A stretch of DNA of 64,000 nucleotides from Lojkania enalia (taxonomy: Eukaryota > Ascomycota > Dothideomycetes > Pleosporales): positions 73,830 to 137,829 of the forward strand of contig ML986681.1 of NCBI GenBank assembly GCA_010094045.1, read 5' to 3'. This document shows positions 1 to 13,903 of the stretch, in pieces. The notes below the pieces were generated by a model. That model was not told the origin of the DNA, did not search any database, and saw only the letters and a list, made by a program, of their open reading frames with translations. A program made the position numbers and the translations under genes. The first letter of the stretch is position 1. The number at the start of each line of letters is the position of its first letter.

Positions 1-893
1 AAAGATTCCCCTTCCGTATCTCCCTATTTCTCCGCCCCCCAACACCCCTACGACCGCTACTCCATCTCCTTCTCCTTCACGCCCAAGAAACCCATATCTG
101 GTCACCACCTCGTTTTTGGCAACGACTTCGATCATCCTATCCGCGACCGGCTACCCCCGCTTTTCGACAAAGCCTTCGGAATAGTGAAATGGTGGATTGA
201 TCCCGGCTTAGACGGCGATGTGTACGGCGATGAACCATACCTGTACGGCGCGCTACTTAGCAGTATAAACGTCCTACGAATAGGCCATAAAGGGGAAGAG
301 AAGGGCGACAAGGAAGAAGACAAAGAGAAAGTGGAAGGACAAGAAGTTAATGTGTATGAAGAAGGTGCGGAGGGCGATGGCGTGGAAGTGCGAGAGGAGA
401 AACGAATACCGGGCGCCGCAGCACAACGACAGAAATATTTCCTGACGGAGCAAAATAGGAAGGATTTTGAATTTGAGGTGGGACGGGAATACAAGTGCGA
501 CTTTTTCAATCCATATCTAGATTTCAATGAGTTTGCATTAAAGTTAGGGTATGGGCTACCGGCGATTTCGATTATCAGTCATTGGGATGGGCAGCCGCTA
601 CGGTGCGTTCCTCTTCTTTTTCGTTTCGCACTTCAAATTCTTGTTTGGATAATCGAAATATTTGGTTTTTCGCGCAAACAACCTCTGACTGACCAAGCAC
701 ACATTCCCTTAGGTACGTCCTTAAAAATTGCGAAACGAACACCGAGCTCTTTGTTATCATTTTTCAGCTCGTACCGACCGAACAAGCACAGAAAGAAGGC
801 GTCCAGGATCCGGAGGAGATGGTTAAGGAAATACATAAGGAAGAAGACGAAGCAAAGGAGAAGGCAGATGACGATGATGATGAGTTGGATTGA
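1..893 (+). CDS. DUF1769 (UPF0590) family protein, 5' truncated
   Basis: The reading frame is open from base 1, so the gene starts outside the window. Exons are <1-602 and 713-893, giving 260 visible residues. The 110-bp intron (GTGCGT...TTAG) restores the family sequence across the joint (GQPLR-YVLKN). The stretches FGNDFDHPIRDRLPP and KWWIDPGLDGD are hallmark motifs of the fungal DUF1769/UPF0590 family, and the C-terminus is a short acidic tail ending DDDDDELD. Insertion of a Glu/Lys-rich loop after INVLRIG is low-complexity. The biochemical role of the family is not established; no signal peptide or membrane segment is visible in the part present. Family assignment is strong; the N-terminus is unknown. 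Confidence 0.85.
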
Positions 894-1452
894 TGAGACA
901 ATGAATGTTTTGAATCCGTGCATATTGACATTTGGCAATAGTCCTTCCTGGGTTACAATTGGAGCCCAAGGAGACATTAGTAATTCCGGGTTGGCCATGG
1001 GAGAAATTCTGGGGTTAGGTATGGAGGCCGTCGCGCTTATGATTATAATTACGAGCATGAGCATCGGAGTCGCAAAAATATTAATAGAATTATCGGTCGT
1101 GTACAATAGATTAGTCCTCTTCCCTCTGTTCTAGCATTGCACATGGGATGGATTACCCGCAAGCAAAAAAGTAGAATTTCACAGACAGCGCTACTCTACA
1201 TTTAATTGATGCAGAACTTAGCTATATCATAATTTACTTGTACTCTCGACGGTACGTTATGAATACATTAAAATATCATTAAGCGTTTACTCGCTGTGAG
1301 CCCTATACCTCGGCACAAACATAAACAGTACGAAGACGGAAACGGTTTAGCGCTCCCCCTTCTCCGATGATCGGCCAGCCAGCTCTGACATGCGCGTCGC
1401 GCAACACCAAAAATTTCCATCACACGCTACAGTTACCCACAGTTGCAGCACA
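894..1452. other. intergenic, LYS12 upstream region
   Basis: About 0.56 kb between the DUF1769 stop and the LYS12 ATG. The first part is AT-rich, the part next to LYS12 is GC-richer. No RNA gene or repeat seen. Confidence 0.6.
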
Positions 1453-2646
<1,194 letters not shown>

Positions 2647-2994
2647 GGTGTGGGATATGAGTGCGGCTAGGATAGTGAGTGTGTATATAGATACCATGTA
2701 TACCTCTAAAATTCGATTACATGGATGGTGATTGGGTATTTTTCTGTTGACTAAAATACCATGTATGCCGTATATGGTATGCGGACCCGCATGATTAGAA
2801 TTAAGGTCGAACCTAGACGTGCACATTTCACAAGATGCAAAATCCTATGCCATATAATCCATGACCTGATTCATGTTCCCCTGTGCAGCGCAAGCCTGAT
2901 GCAAATTATACTATCAAACGCCAATCAATGTCTCAAGTGTTCCGCCTACGTATCCCATCCGAAATCAACAAATCGTACAACCTCAGTGCCCTTT
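2647..2994. other. intergenic between convergent LYS12 and F-box gene
   Basis: Shared 3' region of two convergent genes; nothing else recognised. Confidence 0.6.
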
Positions 2995-4611
2995 TCACTG
3001 CACCTTGGTGAATTCATCGAGGTTGACACGCTGATAAAACGATACGTGTCCAAATGTCTCCCAGTATTGCGCTAAACGGTCGTGCGAGATGAGGATGAGC
3101 TGGGAGGCCATAAAGTCGTCTACAGATTCGTTAGCTTGACTATCCATCAAGGTATCTGCGATAGGTCGATTAAGCCATCAAGGTATATCCCCAGAAACAG
3201 AAGCTGAGTAATGATTCAACAACAAAACAAGAGAACTGATGCACATACCATCTCGAAACCCCTGCGCCGCAATGTGTCCCACGCTCTTCACGATCCGGGC
3301 CCCCTTGAATATTTCCTCCGTCGCCACGCGAATCAACCCTGCCGGCCCAATATCCGGCGCGATGAACGTGTACTCGCCGCGCGGAATGTTAGGGTCGCCC
3401 GTCAACTTGACTGCCTCGATGCTACCGTGGTACACGCTCTCATCTTCCTCGTCTGGGAGCTCGGCGAGGGGGGAGCATGGCTCTTCAACACTAGCGTGCA
3501 ACGTATCGACGCTGTCCTCCAATAGGTGCTCGTGTAGGGCCCCTAACTCATCTCCCTCTATATCCATAGCCTCCGCCTCCGTCGGCGCTGTGCTCCATGA
3601 CTCTTCAGAACTCAAACTACCCTGTCGTTCCCTAGCCCTCATCGCCCACTCTGCCCTTTCCGGCAACGGAGTCTCACCATCCCGCTGCAAGATGGCGAGA
3701 AACTCGCACCCATGGCCCGCATAATCCCCACACCAGATCCCCTGCCATGGCTTCTGCTTTGTCGGCCTGTAGGACTCCTCCCGCAGCGTCGCCCATGTCG
3801 TAATGTCCTCGCCAACCCGCATGCTGACTCCCTGCGAGCGCGAGGCGAATTCCATCCACTTTCGTATCCGGAACGAGGCTGTAGAGAGCTCTGAAGTATT
3901 GGCCGGGCGGTGGGAATGGTCGCGGAAGTGTGTGGCAGAGTCATTGCGCGTGCGGACGGGGCTAGGTAGGATGAGCGGCGGCCAGACGGGCGTGGCGGCT
4001 GTCGTTATGGCTGGTGGCCACGGCTTCGTGAGCATGAGACGGGAGTAGAGGCCTGCGGAGGCACGTGGCGAGAGGTGCAGGTCCATGGGCACTTCTCTTT
4101 GGAGTCGATAGGGGGAGGAACCTTCCGCAGACGAGTAGGCGGCGGTGTCAAGCCGAATGATGGGCACATTAAGGTCGAGCCGGATCTTCGGGCTGAAGGT
4201 GTGGATTATGGCCTCGGGGTTCCAGTCCCATGTTGTGAACGTTGGCTGGCGGCGCTCGGCAACGAGGGCGTACGCTTCGATGGTGTTGAGGTGATGGTTA
4301 TAACGGGATATGAGAAGTTTGCCCGTGTGCGCATTGTCAGCGAACCATATTTTATTCTGCGGGATAAACCAGTACGGATGGTGTGTCCTGTATAACTCCC
4401 GCCATGTCGAGTTTTTGGGCTTGATGACCGTTTGGCCCGGGACGTGCGACTGGACGAAGGGTTGGTAGAGCGTGTCTTGCAACGAATGCTGGTGTAAAGC
4501 GCGGTTGGCCAGGCCAACGGAATGCAGATCTGACAGAGAAAGAAAGGAGAGGATATGGTGAATGAGCTCTGAAGGTAGAGTGAGGAATGGAGAGACCCTG
4601 AGTTCGTCCAT
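2995..4611 (-). CDS. F-box protein with FBXO31-like C-terminal domain
   Basis: Two exons, 4611-3249 and 3119-2995, joined by a 129-bp intron (GTATGT...TGTAG), giving 495 residues. Residues about 8-48 form an F-box (LTLPSELIHHILSFLSL...), which would bind Skp1 in an SCF ubiquitin ligase. The middle holds a WQGIWCGDYAGHGCEFL motif, and the end a beta-rich domain with GHIAAQGFRDDDF followed by SQLILISHDRLAQYW, matching the tail seen in fungal, plant and animal FBXO31-type proteins. The intron was needed: reading through gives an unrelated 21-residue end, whereas splicing restores the conserved C-terminus. The degradation substrate cannot be inferred. There is an acidic, Glu/Asp/Ser-rich linker between about residues 300 and 395. 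Confidence 0.85.
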
Positions 4612-5717
4612 GGTGAAAGCCCCGCGGAGTGTCTATCTGTGCTCCTTTCTTGAATGGAGATAAGTGACTTAATTATGGTTTAAACAGTGGGAGAAAGAGT
4701 TGGAGCAGATAGACGATCCTGATGCCGACGCAAAACAGGAAAAGTCGATAACGGAAACGATAACCAGCAACGCAACGCAACAAAAAGTACTTGGAACCAA
4801 TCCTTCCAGTGCAACTCGCCCTTCCCAATGAGTCGATATCCGCATCCAAATGCGGCACCTACTCCAGGCCCGTGGAGCAGGCCCGCGCCCGGCAAGTAGT
4901 AGCGGACAGCTACTCCGCGGGCCGCCGCCCGTGACACCTTCTGTATCGCGCCTAGCTCGCTGGCGTCGCTGCGGCGCGGATCAATGCGATGCACGATAAC
5001 CTCCGTTCGACAATCTGAATGCGTCTTACCACTTGCTCGATTCGACGCGGCGAGCTGAGTTTTGAGGCTGCGCGATTACGAGGCTGCGATATCGGGGGCG
5101 TGATGTGTGGCAGGGTTTGCTCCGCTTTGCTGGTCCAGGAAATATTCTCCGGCGGGTGGTTGCCAGGGGATGGGGTGCTGGGAGCGGGAGGAGGAGTTGA
5201 GGAAAGACGGAAGAATCGTTTTGTGAGAGACGTAGGGGGAAGAGATTTATAAAGGGTGGTTGTATTTGGGAAAAGGTTAAGTAGCCGTCTTGTGATTATG
5301 GGGGAGGCTCGAGGTTGGACGGCCCCGTCTTTCGTCAATGCACGGGCTGTGGCCTGGTCCGGGCTTCTGCGGGCGCCATGTGGTGATGAAGCGACTAGCA
5401 ATGTCTCGGCTATTCACACCTAGAGCATTATTTAATATATTATCTCACAACGGTGTAATACTAGGGCAGAGCCTGTAGCAGCTCTCATAGTGCTCTTGCA
5501 ATATGCTCTAAAGACGGCAAAAAGGATAAGCATATGAAAAAGTGAAGTTAGAATTATACTTCACATTACACATGACTAGCACATACACTACAGAACAAAC
5601 CAACCAATCGCAATCCACTCCCATCCATCTCAGGTCCTTCAACCAATATAACCAGCCCAAATCTCCCATGCTAAGTAAATAAACACTGCAAGACTCCAAA
5701 CTCCAGTCAAAACCTGC
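4612..5717. other. no convincing gene; GC-rich upstream region
   Basis: Several overlapping open frames occur on the minus strand (4680-5401), but none starts with ATG and none shows a domain or a consistent splice into a longer protein. The GC-rich composition may simply be the promoter region of the F-box gene. A poly-A tract lies at about 5727-5742, just beyond. Confidence 0.45.
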
Positions 5718-6259
5718 TCAGAACAGAAAAAAAAAAAAAAAAGGCTCTAATTCACCGATCCGTAGTTCTAACCTAGCAGTCTTTTTGCCTGACCCGTTCC
5801 TCGCGGCACGCTCCCTCAGCATCCCGAACATGTCCACTTTCTCCATCCTCGTATTCTTCTTCGGCGCCGCCTTTTGGATCGGAGGCGGGATAGACTCGTT
5901 GATCGAGAGGACTATCCGCTTCGGCGGTTGCACAATTCCCATTTTCTTCGGTGCTTAGCCGTGCTTGTGACCACGCGGATCCTGGTGTCGCCGCGTGATT
6001 GCTGCCACATCTTCTTTACAACGCAGTTGGTGGTAGTGGTGATGGTGCTGCTGCTGCCGGCTGCCGGGATGTGGCGACGGCGGCGGGCGATAGTGAGTAC
6101 CTTGAGGAGACGTGCGTCGCTAGTCTCTTTGCAGCCTGCCGAGTACCTGAAGGCCAGACGGCGGGAGACGTTGCTCAGCAGGTATTTGCCGCCTGTTAGG
6201 CTGGCGTACATTGCGGTGACGGCATAGGATTCGCCCCTCGTAGCACAATTATAGGCCAT
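5718..6259 (-). CDS. possible small unidentified gene
   Basis: Two overlapping minus-strand frames look protein-like. One starts at an ATG at 6259 (MAYNCATRGESYAVTAMYAS...) and is Arg-rich; the other, ending at 5718, contains PPKRIVLSINESIPPPIQK and KVDMFGMLRERAARN and runs into a Phe-rich artefact encoded by the poly-A tract. I could not find a splice pair that joins them without a stop, so the model is incomplete and may be spurious. No family recognised. Confidence 0.25.
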
Positions 6260-7039
6260 TACAATGAGTTTATTGAGTTGATGAGTTGTGAAGCAGGCTC
6301 ATAGGTGGTAGTAGTTGGAGAGTGCTTGAAAGAGTTTGGAAAGTTGCAGCTGTTGAGAGAATGTCTTTTTGGTCTTGAGCGTTGTGGATGTATCTAAAGA
6401 GAGAAAATAGAAAAAGAAGCGGAATGGGGAGGGTATGTATATCTTTTTAGATTGTTCTAAGACCAAGTCTGCGTTACTTACGGGCTCCTCTCGTAGGATT
6501 ATACATTTGAATCCTATTCTGAACGGCGATTGACTCGAATTTTGGGGAGAACTATATTTCCTATTGTCTATTCAGATTCTCCCTACGACAACGAGTCAAA
6601 TAATTGCTTGACGAGTAAAGTACTAAATAATAAGTACCGTCCTTTATAGTTATCTTGGTTACGGCAAACCCATCCCGGAGGCAATACAAGATGTTTTAGA
6701 AGCTTCGTAGCCCGGCGATAATTACTTCTCATCATAAGGGTTGACTGTCGATATCGAATGCGGCAGAATGGATGATCAGATCAACGCCAACAAGGCACTA
6801 GGTCTAAAAAACGCTTTCTACCCTATGATACCTTTATTGACAGATTATCAAAGTAACAAGCCACTGCTCCCAAAATTCTCCGTCCTTCTCATATATCCTT
6901 ACTATCTATCCTTTCAATTTATCCCAACTTATTCACACTTACCTATTATCCGCCTCTCTACAAAACAATATAGACACATCGAAACAAGCTGGAATATATC
7001 CCTAATACTTATTAATAAAGAGAAGCGGTAAGTCGACTG
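6260..7039. other. gene-free stretch
   Basis: AT-rich, stop-dense in all frames; no gene, RNA or repeat recognised. Confidence 0.5.
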
Positions 7040-8960
7040 AAAAATTAAAGCAATGAGTCTTTGTCCTCCCCGAACGAATCAGCACCTTCAGCAAGAGAAC
7101 CAAGTTCCTCATCCTCGCCAAATAAACCTATTCCTTATGGCAGCGGGCCTCCTTCGTAAACACACTGATCGAAAATCTGCCGCTTTCCCGTGCCTTCGTT
7201 GCCCTGACCATTGCCACGGTACTCGCTGAGCGACCCAGTATACTAACTATTAGGCGACTCTGCATCTGTGGCTTCTTCTTTGGCAAGGTCTGGAGGATCG
7301 TAGTCTTCTGCATCGGTCGTTGCTATGTCCGAGGATTCCCATGGTGTAACAGGGGTATACCCAACTTCATGCGAGTCTATCGAGACTGGGTGATGGAGGC
7401 GGAAGAAGAAATCATTTGTACTATCGGGGGTCACGAGCTCGGAAATGCAGCCCGAAGGTGCGGGGGCCTGGGTAGGATCGGTACCTGAATCTTTGGGAGC
7501 GCTAGTCGCATTAATATCAGGCGCTAGAAGCTAGTAGCCAGCCTTAACCTAAAGATACAGCGCTGCGTCGTGCTTAAACTCAGGAGTGATACTAACATAA
7601 AGGTTATCGATGTCAGCAGGAGTGTTGTAGGAAACGTTCTAAAAGCCGGTATCTTCCAATAAGCCAAAAGATCAGCTTCGAGCTCATTATGATCGGCCAG
7701 TTCCCCTAAACTATGTTCTTCAGAACTAACTCACGCGGGGTGGCGCTTGGACCAATGGCGTTGCTATTATTCCCGAAGCAGTTGAGAATTAAACTTAGTT
7801 GGGACTAGGGCGCAGTAATCTGTGAATGCACGTGATAGTAACTCGATTATTTTGGGTTACATTTCTCTTGTGAGCCCAAAAAAACCAATTTACGGTAATT
7901 GAAGTTACTACGGGAACGCATTGGATACTATGATTGTATAATTAGGGTGAAGAGGTGTTTCGCGTGACAGAATATTCGCAACCAATCAGGAAATGGCAGT
8001 GATCACTCAACGCTTGTTGCTTTATTATATAACTTAGTCACGCTTGCACTTTTACAAATGTATGTAGTATCAGTCATGAATTCAATTCAGTGCCGTAATC
8101 GGCGGTTATTCCTCAACAATGCTATCTACTACACAATGCGAGACCTTGATATCTTTGAAGCCGGCTTCTACTTAACTGGAGGAGCCGCATGATATGCCTA
8201 ACTAGCCTCCTTCACTTGCCTACGGACAGATTCAAGTGCTTGCTTTGTTTCGCTCTGTTTGACAAAGCCTTGATGCTTGGCGCTATGATCTTTTCTCCGC
8301 TTTAGCCTCGTTGCACTGCTTTGCCAACTTCTCCGCCTTGGTTTGGCCCTCTCTACTATCATAGAAGGGCGTTTTCGCCGTGAATAGTGCTCATTATGCC
8401 CATCATGGAGAATATTAGATGGCTTGGCTTTATCTTCTCCGAGTTTTTTTTTCCTTTTCTTCACAATGCGAAGGGCTTGAGTATAACTTAAGAAACTTTG
8501 CCGAGTAACGAGGGTAAAAATATCCGATTCCTTGTATTTTGAGCGGTTGATGTTCCTAGATGGCATTCTATCGGTAGTAAGGTTCTTCTCGGCCACCCTT
8601 TGTCATGACCTAAGAGTAGGAACTGGTGGCTTTGAGGAGACGATCGCAGGCTTTGGCTTACAGGGTTTGATCTTATCAGTTTCCCTGACAAAGCGCACTT
8701 TCGCAATAGGTTCTAACGCAACAACAAACCACCTTAGAGTCCAAAAGCGCATATAACCAAGTCAGATCATACGTCTTCTTTTCCTCAAAGGCTCGTCGCT
8801 ATCCCCCTTTCTTCCCATCGAGTCCTTCATGATCCACGTCGGCTATTCATAGCTCATCTCCGTATCACCCTCAGAGCCGTTCAGGGGCTACTATTTCTTC
8901 TCAATAGTATCAGTCTTCAATTTTCTTCGCACCATCCTCCTCAGCATAGTATTTATGTAC
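7040..8960 (-). pseudogene. decayed unidentified gene(s)
   Basis: The minus strand reads as protein-like sequence broken by scattered TAG/TGA codons over nearly 2 kb. Segments include a Lys/Arg-rich part (about 8200-8700, with RIVKKRKKKLGEDK), and an acidic, Pro/Thr-rich part (about 7050-7600, with TDPTQAPAPSGCISEL and DYDPPDLAKEEATDAESP). Many stops would be Trp or Gln codons after one C-to-T or G-to-A change, as expected of RIP-type decay. No domain recognised, and the two segments could come from one gene or two. Confidence 0.35.
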
Positions 8961-10061
8961 TATACCTTACAATTATATTCTTCAAAGATCCCCGGGCATC
9001 CTACACCTTTTCCAAACGTTTCATTCGCACCTCCCACAGTCGGGCAAGGAAAGTTTGACGCGGTGCGTCCGTGTATTCACTACGCTTCTTGTCCCGGGAA
9101 TCTTTCTCCTGGCACGCTTGTTCCCATTGAACATTGGCGGGACAACACATGGCGAACGGATCTGGATGAAGGGATGGATAAGGGTAGATATTTGGATAAG
9201 CAAGTTATAGATGAAATGGAATGGTACAGAAAGGTCGATATGGTAACAAGAATGGTGGTGTAGAGAAATAGTTGTATCACAATTAGTTTGGACAGTTATA
9301 AAACTCAGGAAAGCTCAAAGAAAATTGGATTCAAGTACTGTCATTATAGAGTCCTGGGCGAACATTTACATGGCGAGATACTGTGCGTGGAGGAAATCTA
9401 TTGTCCGTGGTACGACAATACCATAGGCTGCAGCAGTATCCTAACTACCTTTTAGGCTGCTGTAGTAATGCGAAACTTGAGGTGACGGGAACCCTGCCGG
9501 TGAATATCAGACGCTAGGCGTGGAACATGGCCGAAATCGAGACCAACTCACCTTTCGCAGCATATCTTCCACAAACTAGAAGTGTGGGCGATAGTATGTA
9601 AAATTTGTATCTACAAGGTATAATCTAACCACAACAAGAATTTGGAATAGATATAGGACATGAGGTAAATGTATGAGGGACACGATCGCTTAGAGACATT
9701 AAATGAAGTGGAAAGGAAAACAGGGAAACATGCATACAGGAAAAATCTGGGTGATGTATAAGTGAATTATGCTTCTTTTACTCTCAAAATACAGTGGAGC
9801 AACCTAAGCCTCACGTAATCCCATAAGCACACCCCTCGATGATTCAAATGGCCCCCAAGACCAACACTGGTGAATATCCACATCTAAGATTGAGCATAAG
9901 CCGACATCGCAAATACGTCCCATAAAACGTAATGCCCGCCTATGTTTATGCAGCATAATATCCCCACGGCCGTTATTCTACCCCACTATGCGCTTCCTCC
10001 CCTAAACTATCCTTGAAGGCATTTCATATCCTAATTTCCCATCATTTCCTTAATCCGTCTC
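8961..10061. other. gene-poor stretch with one short open frame
   Basis: A plus-strand frame at 8955-9263 (102 codons, ATG start) has no recognisable domain or signal peptide and is probably chance or a fragment. The rest holds nothing I recognise. Confidence 0.4.
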
Positions 10062-12499
10062 CTATTCCTCATATTCTCCAAACACATTGGCAAAGTCCTC
10101 CTCGAGAGCATTCCTCTTCTTCTCTTCCTTCCTCTCCTTGATCTCTTCGGCCTTCTTCTTCTTGTCGTCCTGTCTAGACTTGATCTGCTCGGCAGTGAGC
10201 TTCGGGCCCACCATCCTCATAGAGTCTCTATTCTTCTTGCTCTTTAACACCTTTTGCAAATTTGCTGTCCCCGTAGCAGGTTCTTTATCCTTCTCCGTCT
10301 TTGGAACCTTCCGTGCCACGCGGATTCGCGAGTACTGAATAGGACCTCTGTATTTGGGGAGTGTAGTCTCTTTCTCGCGGAAGTCAGGATCATCGTTTTC
10401 CCACCAATTCTCCAGCGGCGTCTTAGGTTCAGCGATGTCCTCAGCGTGGCAGATCTTGGAGCGCTTTGGACGGGGGTTTCGGGGTGGAGCGCGAGCCTTG
10501 CGCTTCCTGGAGAGAGGGGTAGGAGTTGGGGTGCGGAGCTGCTTCACTTTCTTGGCTTCCTCCTCAATGCAAGGGACTTCGTCTCTCCCGGGTTTTGCAT
10601 CCTGATGGCTACCCTCGATGTGAGAGGTCACAGAGAAAACTTGTTCATCCATGGAATTGAGGCTATGTTTCTCTCCGAGCCAGTCGCTTTTAAGCAGGTT
10701 ACCCACCTCTTTGTCTTCCAACTTAATTCCGTCGCCGCACGAAGTATAACCGAATAAGTCCTTGGGTCGAACACCATCATCATCAGCACCACGCTTCTCG
10801 CTTTCGTTGGAGGGCTCTGTAGACTTCTCTTCAGCCTTAGACGTAGGAGTACCTTCTGGCCCATTTGTGTTCTTGACGTCAGATGTAAAACCAACTGACG
10901 GTAAATCTTCGTCATCCAAGTCGCTCATGTCGATGTCCTTGGAGATACCCTTAGACTCAGACACGACATTGCACTTCTTCGTTTTCTCCTCACGATCGTC
11001 ATCACCATTAGAAGACTTCAAAGAACCATCAACAAGTTCTTTAACAACCGGTTCTTTCTTAAAAGTTTTTTCATCGTTCTTGTCGTCGCCAAACAGAAAG
11101 CCGAGGTCATGGTCGTCGCGGTCCTCAATATTCTCAACGGTATCGCGTGGGAAATCCGTATCATCAACATCTAGCTCAAGTCCTACAGGAGTCCTATCGG
11201 AGATATCCAGTCGCAAATCTTTGGGCTCAGGGGTGAATGTCTGCTCTTCATCTTGAGGCATGCTCTCTGTAGTCTCCGGTGGGGTGTCCGAGGCGGAAAT
11301 ATCCCGCTTTTCTTGAAATGCGTCTCGTTCTTTCTCGTAGCTAGACACATCATCTCCATCTTCCTGCAAGCATTGCTTCTTGGCCTTTCCGCTTTCAGGA
11401 CGTTCAAATACGATAGTGGTAGAAAGCTTGCGCTCGCGTGAGGGCATATCTGCCACCGGCTCAGCACACTTAAGAGGCTTGTCTACTTTCATTCCCTCAT
11501 CTTTGCCATGCTTAGTGCTCGTAACCTCGTCTGCTTGTAACACGGAATGCTCCTCATCGTGGGCATCTTGACGGGAGGTCTTGGCTTGATTGGTGTGAAT
11601 ACCACCAGTGGTAAAATCCTCTTCAGCCACAGGCCCAGTCTCACCAGCATCGTCGTCGTCGTCCTCTAATTCCCCATCAAACTCGTAACTTCCACTAACA
11701 TAGCCCTCAAACGGCTTATCGTCGTCATCCTCGTTGTCATTGCCGAAGCCGAACAACTCGTCCTCGTGGAGCCCGGCTTTGACGTCTTGAGAAAACTTTT
11801 CGAAGTTCTCCTCAGTCCAAATACCGACGTGTTCTTGCTGCATATTAAACGTGCCATCAACAACCCCGATCTTCGACTCCTTAGATTTCTTATAGCTCTT
11901 CATCCGATAGAGAAGTTTTTTCTCGTCCTCCGTCAAGGAAATATCGACGCGCGGCTGCGGACGTCCCTCCCTTTCAAGATCCGACGACTCATCAGGATCA
12001 AACTCGTCTCCAAAGAGGGTTTCGAATTTGAAAATTTTGTCCGCATTGTCAGCACGGGGAAAGCTATCAAATTCGAAACACGGCTGGTCTGGACTAGTTA
12101 ATGGATGATTTGCTGGTCTTCCGGATCGGGCTTACCAGAAGCATTGATATCGTTGTTGTAGTCGACTTTCTGCATCTTGGGAGTGTCTTCATCTCCACCA
12201 TCAGCGCCGCACTTCTGTCTATTCCCCAGAGCGACGGGCTCACTTAGAGCTGCATGAACAGCTGGCACCACTCCAGGAGCATTGTGCTTTGTCCGGGGGC
12301 CTCTACCAGCCAGCTTTCGACCATTTGGTGCGAGACGGGGTTCGCGGGTCGTTCTTAGAGTTGTTAGAAGCGGGGAGCTAGCGCGATTGGGGGTAGGGGA
12401 AATGGGGGGTTGGACGGATATATTCTGCGCTTTCACTTTCTTGGGGGGATCAAGGCCAACCCCCGTCTCGGCCTCGGTAAGGATGCCAGAGAAATTCAT
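10062..12499 (-). CDS. large acidic nuclear-type protein of unknown function
   Basis: Exons 12499-12136 and 12088-10062 around a 47-bp intron (GTAAGC...TCCAG) give 796 residues. The ATG at 12499 is the first Met of the frame. The protein is mostly disordered: a Pro/Arg-rich N-terminus, a conserved-looking segment after the intron (FKFETLFGDEFDPDE, then DEKKLLYRMKSYKKSKESKIG and QEHVGIWTEENFEKF), long Asp/Glu/Ser/Thr-rich runs, a basic patch RKRKARAPPRNPRPKRSK that looks like a nuclear localisation signal, and a Lys/Glu-rich C-terminal helix. I do not recognise the family. A chromatin- or replication-associated role would fit the composition but is only a guess. Confidence 0.75.
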
Positions 12500-13446
12500 G
12501 TCCAAGTTAGAAGCGAGTAGTCGGAATGAAGTTGAAAAGTGGCCGAATGTTTCAATTGTTCAACTAGCTCGAGGGTTTGTTGGCCGTGGAGTAGACCGAG
12601 AATAGTAGAGAGGGGAAGGGGATTTGGAGCCGGTCCTTGTGTAAAAAGACCGTGAAGAGAAGACGGGTGCCTGCGTGTGGCGTAGCGAGTGGAGTAGTGA
12701 ACTTGAGGAATGGATGGTGGGCAATGCGCTCGTAGGTTCGATCAACTTTGGGCCAAGAGGATCGGTTGTTGGTAAGATGTGTTAGGAGTGGTAGGGAGAG
12801 GAAGATATGCAAGGGTGGCTTTATATGCAAGAGGGGGCGGGGGCGATAGCACGGTGAATCTGCCGTAGTGCAATAGAAGCTTCAGTGAATGCAAGTGTAG
12901 AGGTAAATTGTGAGTAAATATCGTAACAAGGGCTTGGCAACATAGCGATGATGAAAATAAGGAATTTAGAGGATGACCGCCAAGAATAGTGGAGATACGA
13001 GAAATATACGTGTATTTTAGACGTCATTTAGATTTGGATTATCGGTATATATCATAGAACAATAATTGCCTGCTGTGTGAGCCACCTACTGTGAGAGAAG
13101 TTTCTAGGGTTGTTACCGCAGTTTGGTCGATGAAATTTGCTAGTAGATTTCTATCGAGCATTGCAATGTTCGTGTATAATGAGCGTTGCCAAGCATCCCA
13201 GTGCTCAGATCAATCGCATACTGGTCCAGTCCGCGGACTCCCGCTTAATGATGACTTTTCAATCCAAATTAGCTTTACTTAGCACACTATCCAAGAAATC
13301 CATCGCTGGTTTATGTGATCTCGTGTGGTATTTTCATTCTGCGGCGGTATATGGCCGCCTAATTGACTGTGAATCGTCCCTCATTCCCAGTCCCATATCC
13401 CATAAATTGTGTACATCCTCCTAATTCAATTTCCCGAATAGCCAAA
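12500..13446. other. intergenic, upstream of the 796-residue gene
   Basis: Promoter/5' leader of the minus-strand gene and 3' flank of the FKBP gene; no other feature recognised. Confidence 0.5.
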
Positions 13447-13903
13447 TTACAACTCGTCCTTGCTCACGCCATCGATGGATACCAATTCCGTCTCGAAAAC
13501 TACGACAAATTAGCACATGCTTAGATAGCCATGCATTTCAAAACCACATACTCAACACGCTATTTGCAGGAATGGGTCCAACGCCCCGGCTCCCATACGC
13601 CCAGTCCGGCTGGATAGTCAACTTGCGCTTCTCTCCCGGGCACATATCCAAGAGCCCTTGATCCCAGCCCTTGATGACCTGGCCCTGGCCGACGGTGAAG
13701 CTGAGCGGCTGGCCGCGGTTGTACGAGGCGTCGAATTCGCTGCCGTCGGACTCAAGGGTGCCACGGTAGTGCACGTTGATCTTGTCGCCTGCGACGGTCT
13801 TGCGGGAGCATTCGACCGGCTCGGTGACTTCGGTCTTGAGGAACTCGTTGTTGATGACGGCAAGGGTGGCCGGGACGAGAGTGAGAAGGGCGAGGAACTT
13901 CAT
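13447..13903 (-). CDS. fpr2: FKBP-type peptidyl-prolyl isomerase, ER-retained
   Basis: Exons 13903-13552 and 13499-13447 with a 52-bp intron (GTATGT...CGTAG) give 134 residues. A signal peptide ([15 protein letters not shown]) precedes one FKBP domain with [43 protein letters not shown] and [19 protein letters not shown]; the aromatic/hydrophobic residues lining the FK506 pocket are present. The spliced second exon adds [16 protein letters not shown] and stop, so the protein ends in a KDEL retention signal and should act as a folding catalyst in the ER lumen. Reading through the intron would lose both the last beta strand and the KDEL, which supports the splice. Closest named homologue is yeast Fpr2. 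Confidence 0.93.

Noticed and set aside
4680..5401. Overlapping minus-strand frames of 61-149 codons, one with a hydrophobic end
   Set aside because: No ATG starts, no domain and no splice that links them; GC-rich composition alone explains open frames.
10087..11571. Plus-strand Ser/Phe-rich frames of up to 167 codons
   Set aside because: Antisense shadows of the acidic minus-strand protein.
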